NCBI GenBank assembly: GCA_003013855.2
Contig: ML058552.1
Coordinates: forward strand, 2,771,501-2,835,500
Direction of reading: 5' to 3'
DNA: 64,000 nucleotides
From: Liriodendron chinense
Lineage: Eukaryota > Streptophyta > Magnoliopsida > Magnoliales > Magnoliaceae
In this document: in pieces, positions 1 to 12,644 of the stretch
Position numbering within the stretch: position 1 is the first letter of the stretch
How the letters are laid out: each line of letters begins with the position of its first letter
Program-made: the position numbers and the translations under genes
The notes under the pieces: model-generated
The model's database searches: none
What the model was told of the DNA's origin: nothing
The model's input: only the letters and a program-made list of their open reading frames with translations

Positions 1-661
1 CCTTTCCCTTTTTCTTTTTCATTAGATAAGATTTTTAGAAATCCATATCTTTCGTTATTTTCCCATGGATACGGATGGACAAAGTACCCCGGCTTGGTTT
101 CTCAACACCTCAAATCTAAATCTAGCTAATCCACAAAGCTACATAATCCTTTCAAACCATGAAAATCGTGTAATGTGAACTAGGTATAAAAGTATTTAAA
201 TTTTCTATCAATCATATAAATAGAGGAATTCACACATAAAACCATTATATTAAAGGTAGTTCAAGACTTGTAACATCACTCACTTCGTATCTCCTTTTCT
301 TAGACTCGTATCATCCCAATTGCATAGAAACAAAATTTTCTAAAAAAGTTTTAAATTTTCAGAAAATTCGAAATTTTTTCAACAAATAATGCTCGAAGTG
401 TCTGCAAACTACTAGATGAGGAAACTCGTCTTACCCCCCAACCAAATCTTGCATTGTCCTCAATGTAAAAAGATATGCAATGAGCATGAACATGAGAGCA
501 ATGGTAAAATAAAAGAGAGTGAGAACAATAGTACCTGAGAGAGTCGATCATGGAAGTGTACAACTCCGGTATCAAAATCTACTAAAGCAAGTAAAATTAA
601 AGCAGAAAAACAACTAAACCTACCTATGTTATACCTCCGTTAGAATAGGAGATCAATCATC

Positions 662-2400
662 CTAGTATACAGGATCATTCAGAGTGATGGACATGTCCTC
701 TGAATCAAATTTCTCAACAAATGGTTTAAGGCGTTGTCTATTCACTTTAAAGCAGTTACCATTTGCGGCATTCTCTATTTCGACAACTCCATGAGAAAAA
801 ACTTCTTAACAATATATGGGCCGATCCATCAAGATCATAATTTTCTCAGAAAAAGATGAAGTCGAGAATTGTACAAGAGCACTTTTTGACCTTCCTGGAA
901 AGATTTCCTAAAGATATGCTTGTCATGGAATACTTTCATCCTACTCTTGTAAATCCTCGAGTTCTCATAGGCATCATTCCGGATCTCATCAAGCTCATTA
1001 AGTTGGAGTTTGCGAAACGAGCTAGCCTTGTCAATGTCAAAATTCAATGCCCGAATTGCCTAATAGGCTTTGTGTTCAATCTCCACAGGTAAGTGACAAG
1101 CTTTCCCATAGACAAGTCTATAGGGGGGGCATTCCAATGGGGGTCATGTAAGCGGTATGGTGAGCCCAAAGTGCATCGTCTAATCTAAGCGACCAATCTT
1201 TGCGATTCTGTCTCACTGTCTTTTTCAAAATTTGTTTGATTTCCCGATTGAAAATTTCAACTTGCCCACTCGTCTGTGGGTGGTATGGGGTACTCACCTT
1301 ATGCCTAATATCATATTTCTTCATTAAGGCTTCGAAAGGCCTATTGCAAAAGTGAGAACCACCATTACTAATGATGGCTTGAGGCGTTCCAAATTTGAAA
1401 AGTATGTTTTCTTTAAGGAACTTAAGAACCGTACGATGATCGTTAGTTCTACATGGAATAGCCTCTATCCATTTAGACACATAGTCTACGACAAGCAATA
1501 TGTAGACATGTCCAAAAGATGAGGGGAACGGTCCCATAAAATCAATGCCCCAACAGTCAAAGACTTCAAGATGTTGAATTGGGGTAAGAGGCATCATATT
1601 TCGATGGGACAATCCTCCTAGCTTTTGGCAATGCTCGCATGCTTTGCAAAACTTGTGGGTGTCCTTAAATAAAGTGGGCCAATAAAAACCACACTGCAGA
1701 ATTTTAGCAATGGTTTTCTTGGCAAAAAAATGACCACCACATGCTTGATTATGACAAAAGGAGATGAAGAAATTATGTTCATCATTAGGGACACATCTCC
1801 TAATTATTTGATCTGGGTAATATTTAAAAAGTAAAGGTTCATCCTAGAAGAATCTGCATACTTCCCTTAGAAATTTTCGTTTGTCCTGCGCAGTCCAATG
1901 AATCGCCATCGCACTTGTGGAAAGATAATTAGCTATGTCAGCATACCATGGTGGATGTATAGCAACAAAGAGTTGCTCATCAGGGAATGAGTCCTCAATA
2001 GGTGACTCGTCAATGGAATTAGGTAGGACTAGGCAGGATAGATGATCCGCCACCACATTCTCTACTCCCTTCTTGTCCTTGATCTCCAAATCGAATTCTT
2101 GAAGGAGTAGGATCTATCTAAGCAAACGAGTCTTAGCATCCTTCTTAGAAAGAAGGTGCTTCAGTGCCACATGATTTGTGTAAATAATGACCTTGGATCC
2201 TATTAAGTAAGGCCTGAATTTGTCCAAGGCAAAAATGACGGCTAGGAGCTCCTTCTCCGTAGTCGAGTAATTGACTTGGGCAGGATTCAAGGTCCTACTT
2301 GCATAGTAGATAACGTGGGGCTTCTTATCCTTCTTTTAGCCTAGCACCACCTCAATAGCATAATCACTTGCATCGCACATCAACTCAGAAGGTACGAACC
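662..2400 (-). pseudogene. RNase H and integrase part of the Athila-like pol, broken
   Basis: The zinc-binding part of integrase is visible just above 1612 (CKACEHCQKLGG). The catalytic core follows at 1118-1612, with the words WGIDFMGPFPSS, a DYVSKWIEA stretch and YHPQTSGQVE. The C-terminal tail runs 1047 to 662 with LNELDEIRNDAYENS and KVLLYNSRLHLF, and ends in a TAG at 662-664. RNase H and connection sequence lies at about 1844-2400, with several stops. In an active element integrase would join element DNA to the host chromosome. Here the frame changes between the segments, so no functional enzyme is expected. Confidence 0.8.
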
Positions 2401-2410
2401 AATCCGGTGG

Positions 2411-3658
2411 TTACATGATAGGAGCGGTTGTCAACATGTCTTTTAGCTTCGAAAAAGCTAATTGACATTCGGCACTCCACTCAAATTGGTTCTCCTTTTG
2501 GAGAATGTTACATAAGGGCCTTGAGATATGAATAAAATCTTTTATAAACCTTCTATGAAAGCCAGCGTGTCCAAGGAAGGACCGCACATCGCGTATACTC
2601 TTAGGTGGTGGTAGGTTGGAAATAATATCAATTTTAGCCCGGTCTACCTCTATTCCATTGGACAAGATGATATGTCTAATGACTATTCCTCTTTGTACCA
2701 TAAAATGACATTTCTCCCAGTTTAAGACAAGGTTCTTCTCCTCACACCTTGTCAAGACCAACTTCAAGTGATTGAGGCACTCATCGAAAGTACAAATAAA
2801 AATAGAAAAATCATCCATGAATACCTCGAGAAATTCACCCACCATGTCCGAGAAAATACTCAACATGCATCGTTGGAATGTGGCGGGTGTATTACATAAC
2901 CCGAATGGCATTCTTCGATATGCGAAGGTGCCGAACGAGCATATAAAGGTGGTCTTCTCTTGGTCTTCTAGGGCTATCTCAATTTGATTGTAATCGGAAT
3001 AGCCATCTAGGAAGCAATAATAGGAGTGACCTATTAACCTCTCCAAAATTTGATCCATGAATGGGAGAGGGAAGTGGTCCTTCCTAGTGACCGTGTTTAG
3101 CTTCCGATAATCAATACACATATGCCAATCGGTGGTCACTCTAGTTGGTATAAGCTCATTGTTGGCGTTTTCTACGATGGTAATACCAAACTTCTTAGGG
3201 ACAAATTGGGTAAGACTCACCCATTGGCTATCCGAGATGGGGTAGACGATACCCACATCTAGTAGCTTTAACACCTCGGTTTTGACAACCTCCATCATAT
3301 TTGGATTTAACCTTCTTTGGGGTGGTCTAGTCGTTTTCGCATTCTCTTCAAGGTGAATACGGTAAGTACATACCGAAGAGTTTATCCCCTTGAGGTCCGC
3401 TATTGTCCAACCTATGGCTCCCCTATGTTCTTTGAGTAGCTCAATCAGCTTGAGCTCTTGGTCTTTTTCTAGGTGAGAGCCAATGACAACCGGGAATGTT
3501 TCTTCTTGACCCAAATATACATATTTCAGCTCAGATGGCGATGGTTTAAGGTTAAGATTCGGTGGTTTGATGTTAAACGGTAGAGGCCTTGATGTGGTTG
3601 GTGGCAATCTTTCAAAATGGGGCCTCCACCGATTAGTATCAACTACCGGTTTTTTCAA
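2411..3658 (-). pseudogene. Ty3/gypsy reverse transcriptase of the Athila-like element
   Basis: This 415-codon open stretch has classic reverse transcriptase blocks. These include MCIDYRKLNTVTRKDHFPLP, a SDYNQIEIA block, the active-site word FMDDFSIF (a DD pair preceded by M, as in many plant gypsy elements), and RSFLGHAGFHRRFI at the start of the connection. The enzyme would copy element RNA into DNA inside virus-like particles. It overlaps the protease-side frame at its start by 20 bases in another frame. It is the longest intact segment of this element, but its neighbours are broken. Confidence 0.85.
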
Positions 3659-4570
3659 TATTCAATGCTTGCACAATTTCACTAATAATGGGGTCTTTGG
3701 AATCCTCAAAATGTGCCAAGCATGTCTCCAATCTTTCTAGTAATTCAAGTTGGATGAGCTCTTCTTCTTCGAAAGATTCGAGCATGTTTACCTCGAAGAG
3801 CTTATCATCATCATCCCTATGCCTTTTGCCTAAATGGAACGCATTCACCTCCAATGTCATGTTTCCAAAGGACAATTGCATTACCCTATTCCGGCAATTG
3901 ATAATTGTGTTTGATGTAGCAAGGAATGGGCGGCTTAAAATCACCGGTACTTGAGTGCTAGCTTCTATAACCTGTTGTGTGTCCAAGACGATAAAATCCA
4001 CCGGGTAGTAGAATTTGTCAACTTGGATGAGAACATCCTCAACTATCCCTCTCGGTACACGGATAGATCTATTAGCTAGTTGTAATATGGTTTTGGTGGG
4101 TTTTAATTCACCAAGACCCAATTGCTCGTATACAAGTATGGGATCAAGTTTACGCTTGCCCCCAAGTCTAACAATGCACGTTCAATGTGGTAGTCACCAA
4201 TGATGCATAAAATTATGGGACCACCGGGATCCTTGAATTTTTGGGGGGTCTTTTGAGTGAGAATGACACTTACTTGATCATTTAGAAAGGCCTTTTGTTG
4301 CACATTATATTTGCATTTGGTTGTGCATAAGTCCTTTAGAAACTTAGCATAAGAGGGGATTTGTTTGATGACATCAAGCAATGGAATGTTGATCTTGACT
4401 TGTCTGAAAATCTCTAAAATATCATGAGAGTTTGAAAGATATTTTGGAGCAACCAATCTTGAAGGGAATGGTGCTACGGGCTTATAAACGCGTTCCGTTT
4501 CTTGTGGAGCTGAGTTAGATCCATCCTCATCCTTAGAATTTACCGGATCATTAGGCTTGTTGACCTTCAT
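3639..4570 (-). pseudogene. retropepsin-like protease region of the Athila-like element
   Basis: Two overlapping open stretches (4103-4570 and 3639-4121) in different frames together cover the region between gag and reverse transcriptase. The active-site-like word ALLDLGASVNLIP, normally D-S/T-G, lies near 4145-4190. Here the middle residue reads L, so the catalytic triad appears damaged. Farther on, VILSRPFLATSNTIINCR is the usual retropepsin C-terminal GRPFLAT-type block of gypsy elements. The frame break and altered triad mark it as a pseudogene. Confidence 0.7.
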
Positions 4571-4936
4571 CAGAATAAATTTGTCAATTTTCTTATCACT
4601 TCTAAGAGTGGTGATGGATTTGGCTTACTCCACGTGTTGGTTGGGGAGATTAGGGATGCTTACTTCATGTACTTGCTTTGGATTGGGCTGAGGTTGGGTT
4701 GGAAAAGTCCCTTCCCTAGCATTCAAGCGTCCCTTAATCTCATCAACCGAGACTTTAAGCTCTTGGAACATTTGTTGGTTCGTTTGATTTATTTGCGTTT
4801 GCCCTTACATAAACGCCTTTAGAGTATCTTTCATTGAGAATTAAGGTAGGGCAATGTTTTGCATGGGTGGCCCTCCTTGACAGTTGGTAGGATTTCCTGT
4901 GGGATTATTCTTCCAACTGAAATTTGGGTGGTTCTT

Positions 4937-6099
4937 CTAAGTAGAGTTATACGTGTTACCCACCGGTCCATTAAAAGGCCGTTGATAACCATATGTGGCA
5001 TTTGCATGTTCTTGTAACACCTCTTGAAATGCAGGAATTATAAGACAATCTTGTGTAGCGTGTATATTAGTGGAACAAATTCCACACATGTTCTCAATAG
5101 CTTCATTGGACTTTGAAATTCCACTCTTACTAAGTTTCATAGCCTCGATCTTCCTTATGAGGCTGGCTATCTTTGCATTCACATCATCTTCTTCTTTAAC
5201 AATATGGATGCCTCCTTTTTTCTTTTGTTGAGGAGGCTTGAGATTACTATATTTGTCCGAGGTATCCCAGGATTGGGCATTCTCGGCCAACATATCCAAG
5301 TAACTCCAAGCTTCATCTAGATTTTTACTCATAAACTATCGTTACACATCATCTCTATGAATTGGCGCATGTTGGAACTTAATCCATTGTTGAAGAAGTT
5401 TATGATTCGCCAGCTTTCGTAGTCGTGATGTGGGTAAGAAAGTAGGAGGTCTTTAAACATTTCCCAACATTGAAAGAATGATTCATTCTCTTTAACCGAA
5501 AGTTCATTATGGCTCTTCAAAGGGTGTTTGTTTTATGAGCCGGGAAGAACTTTTTCAAGAATTCCCTGGTTATCTCATTCCATGACCCTATCGAGTGTGG
5601 TCTAAGAGAATGAAGCCGAGTTTTGGCTCTTTCTTTCAATGAAAAGGAAAAAAGTTTAAGTTTAATGGCATCTTCTGAAACATTAGTGTTTGCAAAGTAG
5701 TTACCACTTCTTCAAATTCCTTTAAGTATAGATATGGGCTTTCAGAGTTTAGCCCATGGAACTTTGGTATAAGTTGAATCACACACGGTTTTATATCAAT
5801 GTTTCCCCCGGTTGGTGGTAAGACCACGCACGAGGGTGTAGTTGTACAAGCCGGTTGTAGGTAGTCTCGTAAAGATCTCATTAGAGGAACATTATGTACC
5901 TCATTCTCTCCTACTCCCTCTTGATTTGCGTTTGTAGTTGGAGTAAGGGGGGAGGATTCCCTAATGGAATTTGATCCATACTTCCCAAATTTTCACGATG
6001 TTCTACAGATTTTCAGACTCGTCTATGAACGGAGAGTGGTCCAACTAAACCACCTTCGGATTGGAGACGATTGTTGTGGTCACGTTCCCAACGGGACAT
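4937..6099 (-). pseudogene. gag of the Athila-like element, broken
   Basis: A start codon at 6097-6099 on the minus strand opens a short frame (MSRWERDHNNRLQSEGGL) that soon meets a stop. Later pieces at 5636-5881 (LRDYLQPACTTTPSCVVLP), 5329-5520 and 4937-5332 carry gag-like blocks, including FHGLNSESPYLYLKEFEEV, and a CGICSTNIHATQDC stretch resembling a degenerate zinc knuckle. Gag would form the particle that packages element RNA. At least three frame breaks are present, so no full protein is expected. Confidence 0.7.
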
Positions 6100-6321
6100 A
6101 AACCACACAATCCAAAATCTAAACTAATCTTAAATTCTAAAATCTTAAAATCTTAAAATCTATAAAAAGCACTAAGTTAGAAGGATATTACCCGATTTGC
6201 TTGAACTATGGAAGAATTCATACAAAACAAAACAACTTGCTAGTTCTAGCAAATCAGAAAAACCTATCTACTTCTACTTCTACAGCCACTAAAACAATCT
6301 AGAACCGTTTATCTAAAATCC

Positions 6322-6336
6322 TCAGCAACGGCGCCA
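6322..6336 (-). other. primer binding site of the Athila-like element
   Basis: Read on the minus strand the site is TGGCGCCGTTGCTGA, six bases inside the LTR edge. It would pair with the 3' end of a plant tRNA (tRNA-Asp in described Athila elements) to prime minus-strand DNA synthesis. Confidence 0.75.
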
Positions 6337-6342
6337 AAAACT

Positions 6343-7640
6343 TGTTCGCTCACCTCAAGTGCAAGGTTGCGATGTAGTAATAATTCTCGGTAAGACCGAG
6401 GTCGATCCACAGGAATTAAAAAACCAATTCTAAACTATTCCAGCAACTTGAATTGAAACAATATAGAGTTATGATTTAAGAGAACTAACTTAAAACAGTA
6501 ATTTAGGAAAATCAGAAATTTAAAGGAACTAAGGCTTTCAAGGATCCACTTGTAACAATCCCATGTCAATCCAAGCATAAAACACAATTAGATTCGAAGT
6601 TCTATCTCTCATCTAGTTAGAAGATAAAACATTAAAAACACATTCAATCCCACTTAAGTTGAACTTCCAAGTTCTAGTCCTATTCAATCACATAGCATTC
6701 GAAATCATAGTCTTCAGAGTAACAGCCATGCCTATGGACTATGGCATGCTCAAGGGTTACCATAATTCGAATCTAATCAAGCAAAACATGATAATCTCAG
6801 AGAATTGCAAGGAATCCATGTCGGAAGCACATGAACTCTCATAAAACTTCTAAAAATATCAACTTTGTATAAACTAGAATATTCAAAATTCAAACTTAAA
6901 ATGAAACTACTTGAATTAAACTGAATTAAACATGAAATTCGCTACAAGCTTCACCTCTCAGCCTTAGCTGAGAGATTCTAGCCGAGCTTTGTCATAGTAT
7001 AACTAGAACTCAAATAAGAAAACATAAAAACTAGAAAAACCGAAATCGACGGAGTTGTGGACGCTCCACGATGCTCTCCTTCACTTCCCACGACCTCCAA
7101 TCTCTTCTAGGATGCCTTTAGATGAAGCCCTAGGTCCCCTTTTATAAAAATAGTGCGGAAGATTCTAGATTGCGCAAGAAAACACAGAGCTGCGCAGAGA
7201 AAATCAGAGCTTGTAGGACACACTCTGTTACGCAGACGATCGGTCTGAGCTCCTGGACGACCGGTCGGACGACTGGTTTGAAAACCTAAAAAACAATCCA
7301 GTGAATTTTTGGATTTTTCACCCCTTTCTGTTGAGTGCTCGACATTTCTGACGACCAGTCTTAGTGCTGGCCGACCGATCGGCCGACCGGTCTAGCTTGG
7401 TCCAGTGAGAAGTGCAGGAATGGGGAGTCTCTGTTGAATTGCAGACCGGTCGGACAATCGGTCTTCAGTGCAGAGTGTTGCACTTCTTCCTTTGTTCTTT
7501 CTTTTCCCCCCTTGCTTCTTTCTCCCATCCTTTGGCACTTAATTCTTTAATATTCAATGAGTACAAAGTACTCTTTTTATCCTTAAATCAGTAAAACCTC
7601 CGCCTCGCTCGTACAATCACAAATCACGCATTAGATGGGC
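6343..7640 (-). repeat. 5' LTR of the Athila-like element
   Basis: The LTR edge at 6343 starts with TG on the + strand (TGTTCGCTCACC), directly next to the primer site. The other edge is placed near 7640 by the change to copia-derived sequence, and it is not exact. The segment holds a cluster of CGACCGGTCG-type palindromic words between about 7225 and 7465. As the 5' LTR it should contain the element promoter. Confidence 0.6.
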
Positions 7641-7739
7641 CTTTTAAACATGTAAACCATGAATATAATGTGATGTAATGGGCTAGTGAATGTATAAATT
7701 GGAGGCTCAATAGTACTCCGTATCATTGTCTGACTTGAG

Positions 7740-9390
7740 ACACTTCACCTGTCTCCTAGTTTGCTTCTCTACTTCCGCCTTCCATTCCTAAACTTGGCAA
7801 ATACCTCTAACTTGTGCTTCATGAAGTAGACTCAAACCTTCCTCGACTAGTTATCTATGAAACTCATAAAGTATCATGCACCTCCCTTAGACGATACTAT
7901 CACTGGTCCCCAGACATCAGAATGAATGTAGTTAAGCATCCCACTGCTTATGTGCATAGCAGCTTTGAACCTTACCTTGCATTGTTTCCCTAGGATGTAG
8001 TGCTCATAGAAATCCACCTTGCACATCTTAACTCCCTTTAACAGTTTTCGTTTGATGCAGTTCCGTCATGCCCTCCTCACTCATATCTCTAACCGCATAT
8101 GTCATAGATTTGTGTCATCTGTGTTGAATTTTACAGGTGAGGTGGTAGCGGCCTCACCTATAATCGTGTTCCTTATCAGCTTGTACAAATTTCGAACCTT
8201 TTATCACTTCATTATCACTGTTGCACCTCTGGTGACCTTACCTACATCGCCTGTTGCAGTGAATGTGCACTTGTTTATAGCTAAAGTCCCTACGGATATC
8301 AGATTTTTTTGTCGATCTAGGACATGCCTGACATCATGACCTAGAGTCCTAACGACTCCATTAAACATCAGTACCTTAATGATCCTTATTCCGATGGCCT
8401 TGCATGCTACATCATTCTCCATTAAAACACTTCTACCATCATAGGACCTATATGAATCAAATCAAGTCCTATCCGACCACATGTGATATGAACAATCCAA
8501 ATCCATGATCCAAGTATCTGGGAGGTGACTCACACCTAAAGAGACCGAGAGGAGATCTGATTCCGGGTTCTCTTCTGCCGCACTAGCTGATTCACCCGTG
8601 TCATTTTTCTTCCTGCTTTCTAGGTCATTCTTCCTTCCTGGCAGTCTCTCTTGAAGTGCCCCTTCTGGCCACAATAAAAGTAACCATCCTTACCCTTCAA
8701 GTTCGATATACCATTTTTCTTCCTGTTAGATTGAGATCTCTCTGAGGACCTCCCACGTCCCTGACACCCCTTCACTGCTAACCCTTTGCTTAGGAATCCT
8801 CATCGCTGGATTTCCTCCTTATCTTGTTAGAGATAAGCACCATGGTGACTTCCTCTGTATCCAAAGTACTCCTTCCCATAAAGGAGTGTAGTAACCAGAT
8901 GGTCATATTATGTGGGAAGCAATGCTAGAAGTAGTGACGCTTTGTCTTGATCTTGAATATTCTCTCCGAACCTTATCAATTCGCTGCACATCCTTGTAAA
9001 CAAATTTATATACTCCAAAAGTTCGGATCCTTCATTCGTATCTCGAAGAGTTGTTTCTTCGTAAAAAAACTTATTTATTAGGGACTTTGCTACATGCAGA
9101 TCTTCTAATTTCCTCCACATCTTCAGGAGGAATTTCTCATTAAGGACATTGTACATGACCTCATCTAGTAGACATAGATGGATGACACTCGTGGCCTTCT
9201 CCTCAAGTTTACCCTAGTCATCTTCCATCATTTGCTTCGGTTTGGCCTCCAACAATGCCTTGCTCAACCCTTATGTAATTAAAATGTCTTTCACTTTTCA
9301 CTATCACAGACCGAAATTTTTTTCCTATCGAATTTCTGTATATAGAACTTCGAACTCGATATCTTTGCTAAAATCCTGATAACATCTTAA
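7740..9390 (-). pseudogene. Ty1/copia gag, protease and partial integrase remains
   Basis: On the minus strand, 8908-9156 encodes a copia gag segment (MYNVLNEKFLLKMWRKLED). Near 8640-8690 there is a zinc-knuckle trace, and 8462-8674 contains a decayed protease start (WIMDLDCSYHMWSD where D-S-G-A/C is usual). At about 7740-8060 there are integrase words such as HSDVWGP in reverse. Reverse transcriptase and RNase H are missing, so the copy is internally truncated, possibly by the adjoining Athila insertion. Nothing here is likely to be expressed as protein. Confidence 0.65.
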
Positions 9391-9397
9391 CCTTACT

Positions 9398-9408
9398 CTC
9401 TGATACCA
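9398..9408 (-). other. copia primer binding site
   Basis: The minus-strand word TGGTATCAGAG is the usual initiator tRNA-Met primer site of plant copia elements. It lies three bases from an LTR edge that starts TGTTG. Confidence 0.75.
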
Positions 9409-9411
9409 CTT

Positions 9412-10183
9412 TGTTGCGATTTAGGCCCACCCAACAAACCCAGATCAACCCTATGTGTTAGAAAAACGGATCTAAGACCACTTGTCAAATCACGTGCTTT
9501 GCGGAAGCATGTACATGAATATAAAGGATGGAATAATCACATTATTATAATAGAATAACCAAACGATAATCAAGCAAACACACAATATAAGATATTTTAC
9601 GTGGAAAACCCTTGCGGAAAAAAATGACGATACAAAGTGATAGAGATCCACTATAATTAAAAGCCTTAAAGTTATACACCACTCACCTTCTTCGATTACA
9701 TACTTCCTGATCTCTCTTTGTGATGCAACCGTTGAGAACTCCTTCCCAAGCCCTTACAAGTATCATAAACCATCTCTCACCTTGCTAAAATCCTAGCCCT
9801 TGGAGAGAAAACTTTTAAGATTCATATTATAAAACCCTAGTAACAAAACAGACTTAAATACTCGCACTTACGCAAAACCACGTAAGGTCGTCGACTACAA
9901 CTTCGGTTGGACCGAACTTAATTTTTAGTCGCACAGAAGCTAGTCAACGACACCTCCGATTTTAGTCAAAAACCGCCGAAACTTCATAGCGAGAAATCGT
10001 TGCAATTTGGCTACTTCGGTTGCACCATGCCCTTGCTTGGTCGAACCGAAGATAGCCAAAACTGTCCAGCGGGGAAATTGGAATTTCAGTCCAAATTCGG
10101 TCGTACTGAGCCAATATTCAACCAGACCAAATATTTTCTTTTTTGCACAATAAATTGGCATAATCCAAGGCATCTGCACAACA
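9412..10183 (-). repeat. 5' LTR of the copia remnant
   Basis: The segment begins TGTTG next to the primer site. A plausible far end is CAACA at 10179-10183, giving a short terminal inverted repeat and a length near 770 bp. There are several imperfect copies of CTTCGGT..GACCGAA words around 9900-10120. The far edge rests on the terminal match only. Confidence 0.5.
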
Positions 10184-10589
10184 AGCCCCTAAGAAGCTAT
10201 TAATGGTAGGCATTCGATTCCTCTCTTTCATGTAGTGTGAAGATAACCTGGTTTTAACACTAAGTTCTTGGTATCGACTCCCAAGTGGGGGTGGCTAATA
10301 TTGCGGTGCGACTAATAGTGGGGATGGGTGCACTAATAGTGGGGTGTGTGTACTAACCTTAATTAGAAAAAAATCGTGTGGTTCACTTACACTTTGGATC
10401 CTTTTCAATTTTGGGTTTGTATTAAAATGAACCCATAAAAAGGATGAATAACATAGAATAGTCACATACATCATGGTGGACAACACAAATTTTAGTTCTC
10501 AATCAATGTTAGGGTCAAATTATTAATTGCCACACCATAAGGGTGACTGAAGAGAATTACTTTTCTACACTTAAAAATAGGCATATTAA
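10184..10589. other. intergenic stretch, nothing recognised
   Basis: I see no coding signature. Around 10280-10350 the words ACTAATAGTGGGG recur imperfectly. Confidence 0.5.
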
Positions 10590-10880
10590 AGGCTCAAGTA
10601 GGCCACACTACTGGAAGCAGTGGTGACAATGACGCCCACTGTTGAAACCTTTTTAAGGCCCACCGTGATGGTTAATTCCCATCCACTTGTTCATAAGGTC
10701 ACATAAACTTGATGAAAAGGGAAAACATAAATATCGACTTGATCAAAAACTTTTATGGCCCAAATGTTTTCAATGCTCGGGCCACTCGAGCCTTCAAACT
10801 ACCTCATTTTTTGGCATGTAACCTAAATTGATATGGAAAAATTGATGGACCATGTGGACAAAACCCACATTAAGGTAACT
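10590..10880. repeat. partial copy of the foldback MITE-like family
   Basis: The copy carries the family words TTTTTAAGGCCCACC, AAGGTCACATAAAC, GAAAACATAAATATC and CTTGATCAAAAACTTTT in that order, without clear terminal repeats. It is one of about nine copies in this window. Confidence 0.6.
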
Positions 10881-11047
10881 TTTTGTTTTTTACTTTTTTT
10901 TTTTACAACGAATTTCCACTTTTTAAGGAGGTGTGGTCCACTAGAGCTTTGGATCTGCATGAAATTTGGGACCATGCCCTAAAATGAGCTGAAAAAATGG
11001 ACACACAATTCTAAATAATGGGGTGCTGAGGACACAGATTTCTCACA

Positions 11048-11537
11048 ATTTCTGCCAAAGCCTTCTCCAGGAAGTTCCTGTTGAGGAACCAAGGTGGGAC
11101 CTACCATGATGTTTGTGAGAAATCCACCCATCCATTTTGTGATTTCATTTTAGGACATAAGAATAGAAATGAGCTAGATCCAAGACTCAAGTGGGCTGCA
11201 CTAAAGGAAAAGGTGGGTAGGGAAATTCCTATCGTTGAAACCTCCCTAGGTCTATAGCGATGTTTATATGCCATCCATACGGTTCCTAACATCATTCCTA
11301 CTGGGATGAACTGAAAACACAAATATTAGCCTGATTCAAAACTTCTGTGGCACACAAATATTTCAACTGGACGTTCAATCCTCTTGTTTTCGGCCCACTT
11401 GAGTCTTGGATTCGGCTCATTTTTTCTCTCATGTCTTGAAATGAGCTCAAAAAATAGATGGACATGGTGGATTTCACACAAACATCATGGTGGGCCCCAC
11501 CTAGGTTCCCTTCTTGGGAAAGGCCTCCGCAGGAAAT
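11048..11537. repeat. foldback MITE-like element, copy with long inverted ends
   Basis: The left end (ATTTCTGCCAAAGCCTTC, then AAGGTGGGACCTACCATGAT) matches the reverse complement of the right end (ATTTCCTGCGGAGGCCTTTC, then GGTGGGGCCCACCATGATG) over more than 60 bases with gaps. The middle has the family words CTTGATCCAAAACTTTTGTGG-like and ATGTCTTGAAATGAG. It has no coding capacity, so movement would need a transposase from elsewhere. Confidence 0.65.
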
Positions 11538-11582
11538 CCACGTCCAGGGGTGGATTGGATACTACCCGCACCAGAACGAGAG

Positions 11583-12115
11583 CGGATTAGGTGAGACCCC
11601 GGCCTCACCCAAGACCGTGCGGCTCGTACCCTGAGGCCACCTTGATGTATTTATTACATATCCACGCTGTCCATCCGTTTTTTGTAGATCATTTTATGAC
11701 ATTATCTGAAAAATGAAATAGATCAATCATAAGGTGGACCATACCATAGGAAACAATATTGATTGACCATTAATGGTACATAGAAGTTTTGGATCAAGCT
11801 GATATTTGTTTGTTCCCTTTTTCTAGGCTTATGTGACCTTATCAACATATTAGATGGTAAATAAACATCGCATAGACATTAAGGTACGCCCTAAGAAGCT
11901 TTTAATGGTAGAACGGTCAATCACCATTGTTTCTTATGGTATTGTCCACGTGATAATTGGATCTGCTTTATTTTTTGGGATAATGTCCTAAACTGATCTG
12001 AAAAAAATGCATAGACGACATGGATACAAAATACATACATCAAGGTGGGCCCCACTACAACCCCACGGTAAGGGCTGCACTGTCTTTGGTGAGGCTGGGG
12101 TCTCGCCCAATCCGG
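11583..12115. repeat. foldback MITE-like element with CGGATTAGGTGAG ends
   Basis: The left end reads CGGATTAGGTGAGACCCCGG. The right end, in reverse complement, reads CCGGATTGGGCGAGACCCCA. The arms continue as near mirror copies for roughly 250 bases each (GTGGGGCCCACCTTGATGTA on both sides), so a single strand could fold into one long hairpin. No coding sequence is present. Confidence 0.7.
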
Positions 12116-12154
12116 CCCCACTAGGACTTAGGTAGAGATGATGGTCATGTCAGA

Positions 12155-12460
12155 AGTTCAGTGGGGCCCACCGTGATCTATATTTTTTATCCAATCCATT
12201 AATCTATTTTGATATATCAGTTCAGGACATGAGCCCAAAATGGATACAGATAGAAGGCTTAAGGGACCACACCACATGAAGCAGTGGGGATTTAAATCCT
12301 ATTGTTTAAAACTTTCCGCAGGCCATGGAAGTTTTGGATCGAGTTGATATTTATGGTTTCCCTCCCTACATGTCTATGTGACCTTATGAATAGGTCGGAT
12401 GTAAAGTAAACATCGCAGTGGGCCCTACTAAGTTTTCAATGGTAAGAGCTCAATCCCAAA
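12155..12460. repeat. partial foldback MITE-like copy
   Basis: Starts at GGGGCCCACCGTGATC and shows the family order (CATGAGCCCAAAATGG, AAGTTTTGGATC, GTGACCTTATGAATAGG, GTGGGCCCTAC). The second arm is missing. Confidence 0.55.
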
Positions 12461-12644
12461 CACACATGACATTACTTCATATGTGTGCCTTGCCCTCTCT
12501 GGAAGAAAATCCTGGCTCTGCCCCTGATCAGGGTGGCCCCACACAACCTGTCCGTTCCTAGCCAGGGAGAGCGGGATGGTTTGCAATCGATTTCGTGCAT
12601 GAGTACGTAATTGCATACTCTGCCAGAGTTGGCATAATCATTTT

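Larger units (their letters stand above)
1..7640 (-). mobile_element. Athila-like Ty3/gypsy retrotransposon, left end cut by window
   Basis: Reading on the minus strand from right to left, one sees an LTR, a primer site of the TGGCGCCGTTGC type, gag, an aspartic protease region, reverse transcriptase, RNase H, integrase and an integrase tail that stops at 662. This is the Ty3/gypsy order. The LTR end word TTGCACTTGAGGTGAGCGAA and the tRNA-Asp-like primer site are, from memory of the family, typical of Athila elements. Coding is broken by several stops and frameshifts, so the copy is dead. The 3' LTR, and any envelope-like gene, would lie left of base 1. Bases 1-661 show no recognisable coding sequence. 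The right limit is approximate because no target duplication can be checked. Confidence 0.85.

Noticed and set aside
1..661. Envelope-like gene of the Athila element
   Set aside because: No long frame or membrane segment is present in these 661 bases; it could lie further left.
8019..8339. 106-residue + strand frame
   Set aside because: It overlaps copia gag-pol remains read on the other strand and shows no domain of its own.
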